A stretch of DNA of 35,948 nt. Source: Haliea salexigens DSM 19537. Its GTDB lineage: Bacteria > Pseudomonadota > Gammaproteobacteria > Pseudomonadales > Halieaceae. The DNA lies in NCBI RefSeq assembly GCF_000423125.1, contig NZ_AUHJ01000024.1, forward strand, positions 1 to 35,948, written 5' to 3'. Below the pieces are notes generated by a model that was not told where the DNA came from, did no database searches, and saw only the letters and a program-made list of their open reading frames with translations. Shown here in pieces: positions 23,592 to 32,651 of the stretch; the stretch's first letter is position 1, and the number at the start of each line of letters is the position of its first letter. The position numbers were made by a program, and so were the translations under genes.

Positions 23592-26201
23592 CTAGCTTAT
23601 CGCATTGTTGATCTGGTCGAAGAAGTCACCGTCTTTACCCAAAGAGGAAAGCAGAAAGATGTTGGCGGATTTTTCCGCCCAAAGCTGCCCAATATTGGCC
23701 TTTTCCTTTGTGTCGTCGGTCGACATGAGATGCTCGCCCTTGTACTCGGCAACGAGTAGCCGCCCGTCAGTCAGTTTGGCGATGAAGTCGGGGTAGAACT
23801 TGTCCGACGATGTCGGAAGCCAGAACGCATGGACCGGATTACGTTCGAGGTTCCGGACCCAGAATTCAACCAGCGGGTTCTTGTCGAGTGCGAATGCGAA
23901 GTTGGACTCTTCCGTATTCATATAGGCAACACGGGGATAGTAGTGCTTGTTGTATTTGTATTTGCCTTCGTAGAGGCGTCCTGCCGGATACTGGGCCGGA
24001 TCGAACTTGAAGCAATATTGTGCGATGTCGGTCTCGGCAATTGCATTTTCCGTGGAGAACAGGCATTCCTGAAAACCGGCCCTTGTCGCCTGTTTCCTGT
24101 ACTGGCCAATCTTTTCCTTGATAACTTTCTCAAGCAGAAACTTGCCCTGCACCAGTTTCGCCATGTCCAGATCACTGCGGGCCAGAAGATAGGCAATCAG
24201 ACGGCGCAGGAACTCCAGCATATCCGTCTGTTTCACGTCGCCCTGCTTAACTCGTTTATCCAGCCAGCGGGAAAGTTCGAGTTCGGTCCATGAGGTCTGG
24301 ATACCTTCCAGCGAGAGTTGCTGCTTGCTGTCGGCAATGGCAATCACGACCTTCTTGCCCTGGATGTCTGCCATGTAATGTTTGGCACCATCTTCTACTG
24401 AAAATTCTGCCGGTGTCAGTTCGGCAGGGTAGGACAGAAGGTCCCAGCCATGCGCATAAAGGCAGGTTTCCGGCTCTGCAAGTTCAAGCCCATCATCAAA
24501 GCGCAGGGCGAGTTGCGGAAGTACAAAATCCAGACCCTTCTGTGCCGGTGTTAGCGCAGCCTCCTGCTGCTTTTGCTGGATGTGGGCTGCCGTTAGAAAC
24601 TGCTCCTTGTCAGACTTTTTCTTAACGGTCTTGGTAATCTTGTTGACGACTTCATCCGTCACCTGGCCCGTGACGGTTAGCACGACCTCTCCGCATTCCT
24701 GTTCTTCAATCTCAACAGAGGCATGTTCGGCGAGATCGAGCCCTGTCAGGTCGGGGGCCTCACTCAGGGTGACAGAAAATGATTTGGTCGGCGAAACCGT
24801 GTGCATTCCGCTCATGGGGATTTGATAGGTGAACTCCTTGGCTTCCTCCTCTTCAAACCCCATGCTGATAAGGCGCTCATAGAGCTTGTTCTGGGCGTTA
24901 ACCCATGTCTTGGAGGAAACATGCGCGTAGGCACGGTTCAGCGCCTCCTGTGTCCTCTCCTTTGCATATGGCATACGAAGTACACGCCCTAATAGCTGCT
25001 CGATTGCTGTTGGTGAGCGGGTGTTGGCAACCGAACAGAGAATATAGGCGAAGGGGCAATCCCATCCTTCCTTGAGTGCCTGGACGGTAATGACATACTC
25101 AATCGGGCAGGAGGGGTCGAAAATATTGATGCTATCGAGTTCCTTCTGGTCGCCAGTTGCAATCGCGATTTTTCTTCGCTCGATATTGTTGTTCTCCGTG
25201 AGTTCGTCGAGAAGGACTTCAACGGTTACATCATTGCTCTTGCTCTCCGCCTGGAACAATACGATAGGGCGGATATAGTCTTTATCCTTCTTGGCGATCT
25301 TCTCTAGATTCTCACGCTCAAGAACGCTTTCGGTGACGGCCTGCTGCCACGTCTTGTGTTCAGCGAGCATAATCGGCAGCTTGATCATTTGCTCTGCCTT
25401 GAGCTCTGCCGCCGAGACGGAATAGATCACGTTACTGTTTTCGGCTGGCGTTGCCGTGTACTCGATAATGCAGGACGGATTGATCCGCTGCAGTACATCC
25501 ATGCTTAGGGGGGACTTGGCATTGTGTGCCTCATCGACTATGACGAGCGGCTGCCAGTAGTTGAGCAGATTGGCCAGAGAGAACTTGACCTGGCCTTCAT
25601 GCTCTCCATTCTTGAAGGTTTCAAGTCCTGCTATATCCTTGGGTATCTTGGTGAAGTGTGGCTCCAAATTTTCGTTGTGCGCATAGACCTTACGGATATC
25701 CGTATCTTCGACGCGGAAGGACTGGAACGTGGAAACAATGATACAGGCACGATCCTTGATGTCCTGCGGCCTAATCTGTTCATAGTCGTTGATATCATAG
25801 ACCGCAAAGCGTCCATTGAAGGCATCATCGAGTGCTTTCCGGTTGGCATTTGACGGATTTTTGAGGGTCTCAAGGGTTTGCGTTTTGATCGCGTCTGATG
25901 GAACGAACCACAAAGCAACGGGGTAGTCATTCTCAATATAGCTCTCGGCGGCCAGCCTGATTGTATGGGCCGACAAGAGTGTCTTACCCCCTCCGGTCGG
26001 CAGCCGGAGGCAAATATAGGGAACGTTCTCGACCCCAGCGACCGGCAGGTTCTGATACGGTCTGAACTTGTCCATATCTAGGTGATCGCGCAGTACGATC
26101 TCGTAGGCAGCTTTGGCATCATTAAAACGTGCTTGTTCGAGGTAGAGCCCCAACACTTCAAGCGTCTTTTCTTGGTAGTTTTTTAGTTTGATTTGCGCCA
26201 T
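23592..26201 (-). CDS. res: Type III restriction enzyme, Res subunit (helicase-nuclease)
   Basis: An 869-residue protein. The superfamily 2 helicase core has Walker A PTGGGKT (68-74), the DEAH box in VIVDEAHNAKS (223-226), TAT at 249-251 (motif III), and motif VI-like QLLGRVLRMP. The C-terminal nuclease has the PD-(D/E)xK arrangement: YPDF with D805, then E819 and K821 in VAEYKGEH. Res uses ATP-driven sliding with the Mod subunit to cut DNA when two unmodified head-to-head sites are present. Its start is only 9 bases after the mod stop, so the two are cotranscribed leftward. All core motifs look intact. Confidence 0.9.
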   Translation of the reverse strand: MAQIKLKNYQEKTLEVLGLYLEQARFNDAKAAYEIVLRDHLDMDKFRPYQNLPVAGVENVPYICLRLPTGGGKTLLSAHTIRLAAESYIENDYPVALWFVPSDAIKTQTLETLKNPSNANRKALDDAFNGRFAVYDINDYEQIRPQDIKDRACIIVSTFQSFRVEDTDIRKVYAHNENLEPHFTKIPKDIAGLETFKNGEHEGQVKFSLANLLNYWQPLVIVDEAHNAKSPLSMDVLQRINPSCIIEYTATPAENSNVIYSVSAAELKAEQMIKLPIMLAEHKTWQQAVTESVLERENLEKIAKKDKDYIRPIVLFQAESKSNDVTVEVLLDELTENNNIERRKIAIATGDQKELDSINIFDPSCPIEYVITVQALKEGWDCPFAYILCSVANTRSPTAIEQLLGRVLRMPYAKERTQEALNRAYAHVSSKTWVNAQNKLYERLISMGFEEEEAKEFTYQIPMSGMHTVSPTKSFSVTLSEAPDLTGLDLAEHASVEIEEQECGEVVLTVTGQVTDEVVNKITKTVKKKSDKEQFLTAAHIQQKQQEAALTPAQKGLDFVLPQLALRFDDGLELAEPETCLYAHGWDLLSYPAELTPAEFSVEDGAKHYMADIQGKKVVIAIADSKQQLSLEGIQTSWTELELSRWLDKRVKQGDVKQTDMLEFLRRLIAYLLARSDLDMAKLVQGKFLLEKVIKEKIGQYRKQATRAGFQECLFSTENAIAETDIAQYCFKFDPAQYPAGRLYEGKYKYNKHYYPRVAYMNTEESNFAFALDKNPLVEFWVRNLERNPVHAFWLPTSSDKFYPDFIAKLTDGRLLVAEYKGEHLMSTDDTKEKANIGQLWAEKSANIFLLSSLGKDGDFFDQINNAIS

Positions 26202-26210
26202 GAGGTTTTT

Positions 26211-27755
26211 CTACCTTGCTTTCACGTCGTAAGGAGTTTGTTTGAACGTAATGTTTTCATTGGCAAGTCTGGCGGGGCCGAGCAGGGTGCTCTCCCCATA
26301 GATAACCATCGGGCCGTCATGCGGTTCTAAGTCTGCCAGCACCTTGCTTGTCAGCACGTTGCCACCTTGAGGTCGCTTGTCTCCCAGTACCCCGTTATAG
26401 AGAAGGTAATAGGCGGTGCCATGGTGAACGCCGAGGAATGGAGAACTGCCCTTCTTTATCATAGATGTCTTCGTCTCGTAGAACCAAATGTGAGCCGCCA
26501 AATACTTGAATTTCACATTCTCATTGATATGTCCTTCGCTATCGAAGATTGCTTGGCCCAACCGGTAGAATTTAAAACCACCGCCACCCTCCCAACCAAC
26601 GCTTTCAGATATACCTCCTTGTTCGGCGTCGATCACTTTCGTTAGGCGAGGCTGACAGTGTGTAGTGGCATGGTCTCCCATTTCTATTCCGATATATCGT
26701 CGGTTCATTTTGTGTGCGACGGCGGCTGTTGTTCCAGAACCGAGGAACGAATCCAAAACCAAATCCCCATCTTCGCTTGATATGTCTAAAATTCTCTGGA
26801 GCAGCTGCTCTGGCTTCACCGTGTCAAAAACGGGCTGGTTTGGAAGCAGCTCTCTTTGGTGCGCCTTTGCTTGCCGTGAGGTCTTTACATCTAGCAGAAT
26901 CGTCGGATGCGGCCTTTTCGGTTTTTCTGGTGCGAACTCTCGAATATAGGGAATCCAGACGTCCTCATCATTTTTTTTCCGAATTTTCCAGATGAGCCGG
27001 CCTTCGGTATCTGCTTTCTTCACACCCTCTTTAGAGTGCGACCAACGAGCCTCTCTGCCGTCGTCATGAATTGGGAAAACAGCTGTTCCATCTGGAGCGG
27101 TCAGCTCATAGTACATAGACGGGCGGTCAATTCTTAGGCTGGCTTTTCCGTTCTTTTTAAGAAGGCGGTCCCTATAGAGCCTATCCTCATCATCTCTTTG
27201 TGAGTATGCACCTAGCAATCCGCTATCTTCTTTCTTCTTAAATCCAGCGTTATCACTCTGCTTCTCGTAACACAAAACAAATTCGTGATCCGGTGTAATA
27301 GGTACTTTGTTATCGTTTGGGCTATCTACTTTTTGCCAAATGAAGGTCGTCGTAAAATTTTTGCGTCCGAATATTTCATCCATCATGACCTTAAGATAAT
27401 GTCCTTCGTTATCATCGATGGACACCCAGATACTGCCGTCTTCTGCTAGCAAATCTCGGAGTAACTCAAGACGCGGATAAATCATCGAGAGCCATTTCGT
27501 ATGCTCTAGATTATCGTCGTAATGCTCAAAGGCTGATTTCGTGTTGTAGGGCGGATCGATGTAAATACATTTCACTTTCCCTGCGTAGTATGGAAGCAGG
27601 GCTTTAAGAGCTTCAAGGTTATCACCCTGGATCAGCATGTTCTCAGTATCAGCATCGCCACGGGACAGCTTGGGGTCCGCCTCCAGCAACCTGTAGGGCA
27701 CATCTTCTGCCGCTATTGCATCTTTTTCTCTATCAAGCCAGTTCAGAATCGGCAT
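26211..27755 (-). CDS. mod: Type III DNA methyltransferase, Mod subunit (N6-adenine, beta class)
   Basis: A 514-residue enzyme. Catalytic motif IV DPPYNT (67-72) comes before the AdoMet-binding motif I DSFLGSGTT (335-343), the order of beta-class adenine methyltransferases such as EcoP15I Mod. The stretch between them (about 140-330) holds the variable target-recognition region, so the recognised site cannot be read. Mod methylates one strand of an asymmetric site and specifies DNA for Res. It lies 54 bases after fic and just before res in one leftward operon. No phase-variable simple repeat is seen within it. Composition is lower in GC than in the ICE core, as expected for acquired cargo. 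Confidence 0.9.
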   Translation of the reverse strand: MPILNWLDREKDAIAAEDVPYRLLEADPKLSRGDADTENMLIQGDNLEALKALLPYYAGKVKCIYIDPPYNTKSAFEHYDDNLEHTKWLSMIYPRLELLRDLLAEDGSIWVSIDDNEGHYLKVMMDEIFGRKNFTTTFIWQKVDSPNDNKVPITPDHEFVLCYEKQSDNAGFKKKEDSGLLGAYSQRDDEDRLYRDRLLKKNGKASLRIDRPSMYYELTAPDGTAVFPIHDDGREARWSHSKEGVKKADTEGRLIWKIRKKNDEDVWIPYIREFAPEKPKRPHPTILLDVKTSRQAKAHQRELLPNQPVFDTVKPEQLLQRILDISSEDGDLVLDSFLGSGTTAAVAHKMNRRYIGIEMGDHATTHCQPRLTKVIDAEQGGISESVGWEGGGGFKFYRLGQAIFDSEGHINENVKFKYLAAHIWFYETKTSMIKKGSSPFLGVHHGTAYYLLYNGVLGDKRPQGGNVLTSKVLADLEPHDGPMVIYGESTLLGPARLANENITFKQTPYDVKAR

Positions 27756-27809
27756 TTACGTCTTGTCCTATTGTGTTCTGTTCTTCAATAAAGCGTTTTG
27801 TACTCTTTC

Positions 27810-29336
27810 TCAAGAGCAGTCTGTTTCGATGAGGCTTGCTACAAAGCGGGTAAACGGCTTTATGTCCTGATCGGTGCTCGCGGACTCCAGCGCACTCATA
27901 TAGTCATTCCTTGTATCAAGCGGAATGATGGTCCACGGATATCCGGCAGCGGCCATCATGCTGTTCATAAGAAACCTGCCGATCCGGCCATTGCCGTCCA
28001 TGTACGGATGGATATAAACAAATATGAAATGTCCCAGTACGACGCGCACGCCTGGCTCTTCTTCTTGCTCCAGCAGGTCGAAGAATGCGGGCATGAGATC
28101 GCGTACAGCCTCTACATTAGGGGGTACGTGCATGGACTGCCGGATATAAACGGGGCCGTTTCTGTATCCGGCAAGATCGGCGGGTCTTAAGATACCGGCA
28201 GTTACACTGGGCGCGAAGAGTTCGCGGTACCAGTTCGCGTGGTCCCTTCGGATCATCGCACCGGCATTTTCGCCATTCACTATCTCTTCGATGCTCGCTT
28301 TTACAGCCTGAAAAGCCTGCCAGTAACCCCGCGCAGCGAGTGCGTTGCGGTGATCGCGGTCGCCATCGTCATTGTCCGGGTTCCAGTCGCCGGTTCTGAC
28401 CCGCTCGATCAGGTCTGTGTTAACGCGGTAGCCTTCTATAGAGAGGGAGTGATAAGCGTCTGATGTATAGAGATCATCGATTTGTTTGAGATAAGCCGCC
28501 TTGTCTTTGGGAAGGCCAGGGGCCTTTGGCATCTCTTCGATAATATCTTCGCGCATCCTTTGCCAGAGAAGCTGGATGCGGCTTACATAAGGCGATCTTT
28601 CCCGCTTGCTGAATGTAACAGGGCTTGGAGTATCAAACGGGTCATTCTCTCGCACGTCATATCCGGCGGCCTTCATCGTGCCGATGATGTTATCGGCGAT
28701 ATCGCCGCGTCCGATATTGCGAAAGGCTCCGGCCAGTCTTCCGGCGATGGTTGAATGTCCCCCCTCCAATAGACGCTCCAGCAGGTCGGACCCGTCGGCG
28801 ACCATCGATAAAGCCGCGCGGATATCCGTTGGGTTCTGGGTGAACGCCCCAGGGGCACATGCGATCAGTGCCGCCGGAAGGGTGTAAAGCCGCAAGCCGT
28901 CCTGCGTGAGTGTATCGGTCGGGGAGGGTAGTTCGGCCCGTATATCAAGAAGTGAGGTCCCGTGCGGCAGGGCTGTGAGGTTGTTGGTGTCCTTTTTGGT
29001 CCGCACAAGCAGCTGCTTTGGCACCGTCATATTCCCCGCCTGCAGAGCGAGAGACTGCTCCGATGACAAGCACCAGTCCTTGCCAAAGCGGGTATCCAGA
29101 TAGGATGCGCAAAACGCCCAGAATGAGGCGTACCAGGAGGTGGTATCGCCCGTCTGTTCTCCAGGGCGGGCAGGGATATACCAGCCCTTAATGACTTCCT
29201 GTAAAAAGCCGTTTTGAACCAGCCTCTCACGGTGCGTGCGGCTCAAATCACGCGACCGTATCGCCGTAACCCCCTGATCTTGAAGTTCTTTTAAGACCTG
29301 CAGGGACTGTGCGAGTTTTTCAGATGGTGTTGCCAT
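27810..29336 (-). CDS. Fic-family AMPylase with N-terminal AbiEi-like DNA-binding domain
   Basis: A 508-residue protein with GGAGGG 6 bases before its ATG. Residues 1-60 look like an AbiEi-type winged helix (LKELQDQGVTAIRSRDL, then LVQNGFLQEVIKGWYIPARP). The region to about 230 resembles the rest of AbiEi-like antitoxins. The Fic domain follows: an inhibitory S-x-x-x-E-G helix (S297, E301, G302) and the active loop HPYMDGNGR at 443-451, with all catalytic residues present. Fic enzymes usually transfer AMP to Ser/Thr/Tyr of a target; the inhibitory helix blocks ATP binding until released. It is the first gene of the fic-mod-res operon, so it may regulate or back up restriction. Targets unknown. 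Confidence 0.85.
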   Translation of the reverse strand: MATPSEKLAQSLQVLKELQDQGVTAIRSRDLSRTHRERLVQNGFLQEVIKGWYIPARPGEQTGDTTSWYASFWAFCASYLDTRFGKDWCLSSEQSLALQAGNMTVPKQLLVRTKKDTNNLTALPHGTSLLDIRAELPSPTDTLTQDGLRLYTLPAALIACAPGAFTQNPTDIRAALSMVADGSDLLERLLEGGHSTIAGRLAGAFRNIGRGDIADNIIGTMKAAGYDVRENDPFDTPSPVTFSKRERSPYVSRIQLLWQRMREDIIEEMPKAPGLPKDKAAYLKQIDDLYTSDAYHSLSIEGYRVNTDLIERVRTGDWNPDNDDGDRDHRNALAARGYWQAFQAVKASIEEIVNGENAGAMIRRDHANWYRELFAPSVTAGILRPADLAGYRNGPVYIRQSMHVPPNVEAVRDLMPAFFDLLEQEEEPGVRVVLGHFIFVYIHPYMDGNGRIGRFLMNSMMAAAGYPWTIIPLDTRNDYMSALESASTDQDIKPFTRFVASLIETDCS

Positions 29337-29370
29337 GAGAGGCCCTCCTCATAGCTTTAATGTACAATAG

Positions 29371-29490
29371 CTAGTTTTTCGTGTCGAATTATATCTAGTT
29401 TATTATGATGTTCCATCTCTAGTTATTCAAGCTGTATTATGGTTAGTGTATAGCGCTGTTCTGTTCTTAGTTTATTGCGTATAACCGATT
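29371..29490. repeat. Five degenerate repeats at exact 24-bp spacing in the fic-ppl intergenic region
   Basis: Copies begin at 29371, 29395, 29419, 29443 and 29467. Each opens with (C/T)TAGTT or a one-base variant (CTAGTTTTT, CTAGTTTAT, CTAGTTATT, TTAGTGTAT, TTAGTTTAT). Position 13 is G in all five, and position 16 is G in the first four. The rest is loosely conserved and AT-rich. The array covers the best leftward promoter of fic. The pattern stops at 29491. It looks like an operator array for a DNA-binding protein; an iteron role is less likely because no replication gene adjoins. Confidence 0.6.
29388..29416 (-). promoter_or_regulatory. Candidate promoter of the fic-mod-res operon
   Basis: On the minus strand a perfect TATAAT lies at 29393-29388. 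A weak -35 (ATGGAA, 29416-29411) sits 17 bp upstream. The expected start point leaves a leader of about 45 nt before the fic ATG at 29336. The element lies within repeats 1 and 2 of the 24-bp array, so occupancy of the repeats would block it. Confidence 0.5.
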
Positions 29491-29566
29491 GTGTTGTCAA
29501 CTAAATCTGTACGCCAGGGCAGATGAGGGTGTGCCGCCCGCAGGGGCAGGCAGTCCCTGAATATCC

Positions 29567-29595
29567 TTGACAGACGCGGTCACGATTCTTAACGA
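29567..29595 (+). promoter_or_regulatory. Candidate promoter of the PHP-ATPase gene
   Basis: A perfect TTGACA -35 lies at 29567-29572. The best -10 matches, TAACGA or AACGAT at a 17-18 bp spacing, are weak. This would leave a leader of about 50 nt before the GTG at 29653. It lies outside the 24-bp repeat array, so control of the two divergent genes may differ. Confidence 0.35.
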
Positions 29596-29652
29596 TGCTT
29601 GGTGAATTTACTACCAACTACTAACGAATAGCCAGGTGAGGGTTGAATAGAA

Positions 29653-32475
29653 GTGAGTTTTGCCTACTGGAGAAAATGTGACTTCCAGGTCCACACGCCG
29701 CGAGACCCGAACTGGTCGGGGCCTCGCCCCGTGGGACTGGGCGATGCGCTACCGGGCACCTGCACGCCAGCAACGCAAGATGACGTTGACGCGGCACGAC
29801 GTGAATGGGCAGAAACTTTTGTGCAAGCCTGTATCGACAGAGGGCTGGGGGCCGTTGCGCTAACTGACCACCATGAAATGGTCATGGTGCCCCACGTCCA
29901 GCAGGCCATAGCCGATAAGCGGCAAGTCGATCCTGATTTTGATCTCTGGCTGTTCCCTGGTATGGAACTTACGGCGCGTTCTGGTGTGCAGTGTTTGATC
30001 CTGTTCGATGCCGACCTGCCGGAAGAGTGGCGTCACGAGGCGCAAGGACGGCTTGGAATTGCGCGCCCCGCCCTGAATGAGCAAGCCGCTAGAGCCCCGG
30101 CCGTCGTCCAGCTGACCCACAACTATGCCGACATTGCTAAAGAACTGAATACCACCCCTGGCTTGCGGGGTCGATTTATCGTCTTACCGAATGTCTCCCA
30201 AGGCGGACAGCACACCGTGTTGACTGACGGCTGTCATGCCGATTTCCTCAGGATGCCGTATATAGGAGGGTATCTTGATAACGGTCAGACAATCGAGACG
30301 TTGAGTAATCGGTATCTGAGGAGATTGTCAGGAAACGACCCCGCCTGGTCGACGAGATTTATCTATCCGCTTCCAACGTCTGATTCACGGTCCTCCGATT
30401 TTAGAAATCTCGGGACTAATGAAACTTGGATCAAGCTGGCCTCGCCGACGGCTGAGGCCGTCAGACAGGCCTTCCTCGGTCACCCATCGCGCATCCGGAT
30501 CACTGCTCCCGAGATTCCCTCTCTGACTGTCTCCCGCATTGCCGTGAACGGATCGAACATCTTGCAGCAACCGGCACTGGACCTGAGCCCCGAACTGAAT
30601 TCAGTGATCGGTGGACGGGGAAGCGGCAAGAGCAGCCTGCTCGAATATCTGGCCTTCGGGCTGGGACGCAGCAGCTATGACCAGCCACGAGAACACTATT
30701 CCGGTCGTGACCGGATGCACAGTCTGGTCAATGATTCACTAGTTACCAAGAATGGTACTGTGCAGATTCAGGTGCAGCAGGACGGGGCAATCTTTGAAGT
30801 TGCCCGTGGTCCTGCCACGGCTTATCAACCCGTTGTCACCTATCCGGACGGGACCGCGCAAACCATAACGGTGAAAGAGTTGCGCGATCTGTTCCCAAGT
30901 GTCGTCTACAGCCAGAGCGAACTGGCAGAAGTGGGGAGATCGACAGGCAGACGCACACAGCTATCCGACCTGCTGCAGTTCGTGAATCAGGAATACAAGC
31001 AGGAAGACGATCGCTTACTTACGGCAATAGACGATGCCAAAAGCTGTACACGCACGGCAATTCAGCACCTCACGGAGCACTGGGCGCATAAGGCACAGTT
31101 GCGTGCTCTGGTGACTTCAAGGGACTCGTTGAAGCAACGGATTCAAGCTCTTGAAAAAACGCTCCCCACGCAATCCGAGGACGATCAGGCCAAGGTCGCG
31201 TATTTCGAAAAAGTCAGCGATTTCGAGACCAAGCGTTCCCAGGCTTCTGATCATGCCGATCAGATCGTGGCGGACCTTTCCGCGACACAGCGAGAACTTG
31301 CAGCGGCGCGAGAGCTCTCCACGGACCTCGGTGATGAAGTAAAGGGCTTCCAGGAAAAATATGCCTCCTTATATGGAGCGTTTCATGACGGTATAGATGC
31401 CCTGCATAAGCAGATCGTGGGCCTTCGCACCGGTCTGGCCGAGGCCGAAGCGGATTGGCAGAGGCAGCTGAGCACTGCGCGCACAGCGCGTGACGGTGTC
31501 CTTGATAAAATGGGCGCTCACCGCACGGTCACGACCCAGATCATCAAGCTGCGCGAGGACCTTGAAGAAAAATCCAAGGAAATTCGGGCGCTTCAAGCCC
31601 GCATCGGCGGCTATGGCGACCCTTCGGAAGGGCTTTCGCAAGCACTGGGAACACTGCGCGCTCGCATCGAGGAAAGAGCAAGCCGGACCCGCGAGTGGGC
31701 ACAGGAAATCGAGGAACTTTCCGGAGGCAAGGTCAAAGCCAATGTTGATGTCCTCGGCAATACCGCCGAGATTAACGAGGCGATCGATTATTTAGCCAGC
31801 AAAACCGGTTCGCAGGAAGCTACGCGCGTCCGTCAGATGGAAGAGGCGTTGCGGGAAAATGGTCTTTGGGACTGGCTCGATCAGCTGAGAACCGAGTGTC
31901 AAAGCCTGCTTTACTGGAACCTCGTTGGTGCAGCGGGCGGAGAGGAAAAGCCCGAATGCGGGGCGTTGTTCACATTGTTGGGTGCGACCGACCGGATTAA
32001 AACGGCCTTCCAGGAACGCATGGATTCATCGCGGGTTGAGGCCATCGCCACAGCGGTTCCCACTCCTGAAATCGACCTGTTCTATTGTGACGGAGATCGG
32101 GAAATTGCCTTCGAAAAGGCATCGGAGGGCCAGCGGGCTACCGCCTTGCTGTTCATGCTTCTTGAGCAGGAAGGCGGACCGCTGATTGTCGACCAGCCGG
32201 AAGGTGATCTCGACAACAAGATAATTTCCGACCTGACGCATAGCCTGCACGGGGCTAAGCAAAAGCGGCAGATAGTGTTTGCAAGCCACAACGCCAATAT
32301 CGTCGTAAACGGATCGTCAGAGCTTGTCGGCTATCTTGATGTAAGCGGTGAAGGAAGCCGGATCATTGCTCAAGCCGGAGCCATCGACAATCCGGAAATC
32401 TGCGCCGTTATAACGGCCACAATGGAAGGCGGTGAGAAGGCCTTCCGTGACCGCCAAGACAAGTACGGCTACTAG
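29653..32475 (+). CDS. PHP-domain/SMC-like ATPase (TrlF family; Ppl-type defence protein)
   Basis: A 940-residue protein from GTG 29653, where the family's opening WRKCDFQVHTP begins; AGGTGAGGG lies about 10 bases upstream. The N-terminal PHP phosphoesterase domain has metal-binding motifs HTP (14-16) and TDHHE (71-75). Walker A GGRGSGKS is at 320-327. A long coiled-coil region spans about 440-700. The ABC-type signature SEGQR starts at 824, Walker B is PLIVDQPEGD at 843-852, and a switch histidine lies in ASHNAN near 879. This PHP plus SMC/RecN-like ATPase build is known as TrlF; a polymerase/histidinol-phosphatase-like (ppl) protein was reported as a single-gene anti-phage system. Probably a DNA- or RNA-end sensing nuclease; its substrate is not evident. 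Confidence 0.85.
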   Translation: MSFAYWRKCDFQVHTPRDPNWSGPRPVGLGDALPGTCTPATQDDVDAARREWAETFVQACIDRGLGAVALTDHHEMVMVPHVQQAIADKRQVDPDFDLWLFPGMELTARSGVQCLILFDADLPEEWRHEAQGRLGIARPALNEQAARAPAVVQLTHNYADIAKELNTTPGLRGRFIVLPNVSQGGQHTVLTDGCHADFLRMPYIGGYLDNGQTIETLSNRYLRRLSGNDPAWSTRFIYPLPTSDSRSSDFRNLGTNETWIKLASPTAEAVRQAFLGHPSRIRITAPEIPSLTVSRIAVNGSNILQQPALDLSPELNSVIGGRGSGKSSLLEYLAFGLGRSSYDQPREHYSGRDRMHSLVNDSLVTKNGTVQIQVQQDGAIFEVARGPATAYQPVVTYPDGTAQTITVKELRDLFPSVVYSQSELAEVGRSTGRRTQLSDLLQFVNQEYKQEDDRLLTAIDDAKSCTRTAIQHLTEHWAHKAQLRALVTSRDSLKQRIQALEKTLPTQSEDDQAKVAYFEKVSDFETKRSQASDHADQIVADLSATQRELAAARELSTDLGDEVKGFQEKYASLYGAFHDGIDALHKQIVGLRTGLAEAEADWQRQLSTARTARDGVLDKMGAHRTVTTQIIKLREDLEEKSKEIRALQARIGGYGDPSEGLSQALGTLRARIEERASRTREWAQEIEELSGGKVKANVDVLGNTAEINEAIDYLASKTGSQEATRVRQMEEALRENGLWDWLDQLRTECQSLLYWNLVGAAGGEEKPECGALFTLLGATDRIKTAFQERMDSSRVEAIATAVPTPEIDLFYCDGDREIAFEKASEGQRATALLFMLLEQEGGPLIVDQPEGDLDNKIISDLTHSLHGAKQKRQIVFASHNANIVVNGSSELVGYLDVSGEGSRIIAQAGAIDNPEICAVITATMEGGEKAFRDRQDKYGY

Positions 32476-32651
32476 GCTAAAAAAACAGAGAGCAGACCAG
32501 GAGCGGCTTTCGGATTGACATTTGAGCAGGGGCACAATAATGGTCAAGCGACAGTTATCCCGATCTGGAATAACATCGCGGCGTGGAAGTATGCTTCGAG
32601 GTGTGAGTAGCTGTCCAAGAGCCTGGAGTCAGGACTGCTATAAGATGCCAG
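32476..32651. other. Convergent spacer with promoter-like element
   Basis: The spacer lies between the ends of the PHP-ATPase and recombinase genes. TTGACA at 32515-32520 is followed at 15-17 bp by AATAAT/TAATGG, a rough rightward promoter pointing into the recombinase 3' end. No ORF, tRNA or strong terminator is seen. It could produce an antisense transcript or be chance. Confidence 0.25.

Noticed and set aside
23061-23759. A 232-codon plus-strand ORF spanning topB end, the small gene and the res end
   Set aside because: It crosses two better-supported genes in other frames and has an unstructured Arg/Gly-rich translation.
29371-29490. CRISPR array or replication iterons
   Set aside because: The 24-bp units are contiguous and degenerate with no unique spacers between conserved repeats, and no cas or rep gene adjoins, so an operator array fits better.
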